A stretch of 64,000 bases of DNA from Limnomonas spitsbergensis (taxonomy: Eukaryota; Chlorophyta; Chlorophyceae; Chlamydomonadales): positions 2,826,501 to 2,890,500 of the forward strand of contig JAYJMM010000038.1 of NCBI GenBank assembly GCA_037349105.1, given 5' to 3'. The position numbers and the translations under genes are program-made. Shown here piece by piece: positions 63,701-64,000 of this stretch; position 1 is the first letter of the stretch, and each line of letters begins with the position of its first letter. The notes beneath the pieces were generated by a model that ran no database searches, had not been told where the DNA came from, and saw only the letters and a list, made by a program, of their open reading frames with translations.

Positions 63701-64000
63701 ACGGATCGATTTCGGTGTTTGGGGGCTACAGATCAGCTACACGTCAACCTCCGGCCCGAGCTCCCACGCGTGGCCTGTCACTGCTCAGGTGCCAGCCTTG
63801 GGCAGGCCCATGCTTGGTCAGACATCGGACCTGAAACGGCCGCGCTGCAGGCCAGCTGGGGCTGGCCTGATTGATAGCCAAGGGGGGGAAATGTATCTGG
63901 AAAAGAAAAAACAAATTTCCTTGCGGTCTCTTTATTTCAACGTCCCCCCACCTTTTTCTCTGCGCGACCGTTTTTTTAATTACTGTTTTGCTGCGCAAGG
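63701..64000. other. Right edge, no recognised gene
   Basis: GC-rich sequence with CAGGCCAGCTGGGGCTGGCCTG, a near-palindrome at 63850-63871. No coding chain was recognised. Confidence 0.4.

Overview
This window looks like nuclear DNA of a chlorophycean green alga, probably a Haematococcus-like or other chlamydomonadalean genome. The evidence is GC-rich, intron-dense genes with very long introns, scattered TTTAGGG-type motifs, abundant minisatellites and MITE-like elements, and proteins that resemble green-algal ones. The organism call is inference. Bacterial-style ORFs are not informative here. The genes were read by joining exons at GT/GC-AG splice sites and checking that the reading phase is kept.

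Layout. (1) 807-16252, minus strand: the 5' part of a divergent pyruvate kinase gene. Eight exons join in phase and encode about 302 residues spread over 15.4 kb; the gene runs off the left edge. (2) 16463-17347, plus strand: a complete three-exon COX17 copper chaperone gene, head-to-head with pyruvate kinase across 210 bp. (3) 17348-23007: mostly non-coding, with MITE-like elements and some exon-like fragments. (4) 23008-32790, plus strand: ten phase-compatible exons of an alanine-rich coiled-coil protein of unknown function, ending in a clear stop; its 5' end is unresolved. (5) 32791-39289: transposon remnants, including a disabled minus-strand zinc-finger protein gene. (6) 39290-55495: about 16.2 kb of one 67-bp satellite, ending against telomere-like TTTAGGG sequence. 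(7) 56974-60889, minus strand: three in-phase exons of an mTERF-family protein, with a foldback/tRNA-related SINE-like cluster in one intron. (8) 60890-64000: short satellites and transposon fragments.

The main signal is how the introns are built. At almost every splice junction of pyruvate kinase, the coiled-coil gene and the mTERF gene, the neighbouring intron holds a tandem array whose unit includes the exon edge itself, so decayed copies of the junction march away from the true exon. The same thing happens at the COX17 stop codon. This suggests that introns here grow by repeated tandem duplication across exon-intron borders, leaving many decoy splice sites.

No operon, CRISPR array, rRNA or complete tRNA was seen. 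The very long ORFs that cross tandem repeats are by-products of repeat units without stops and are not annotated as genes.
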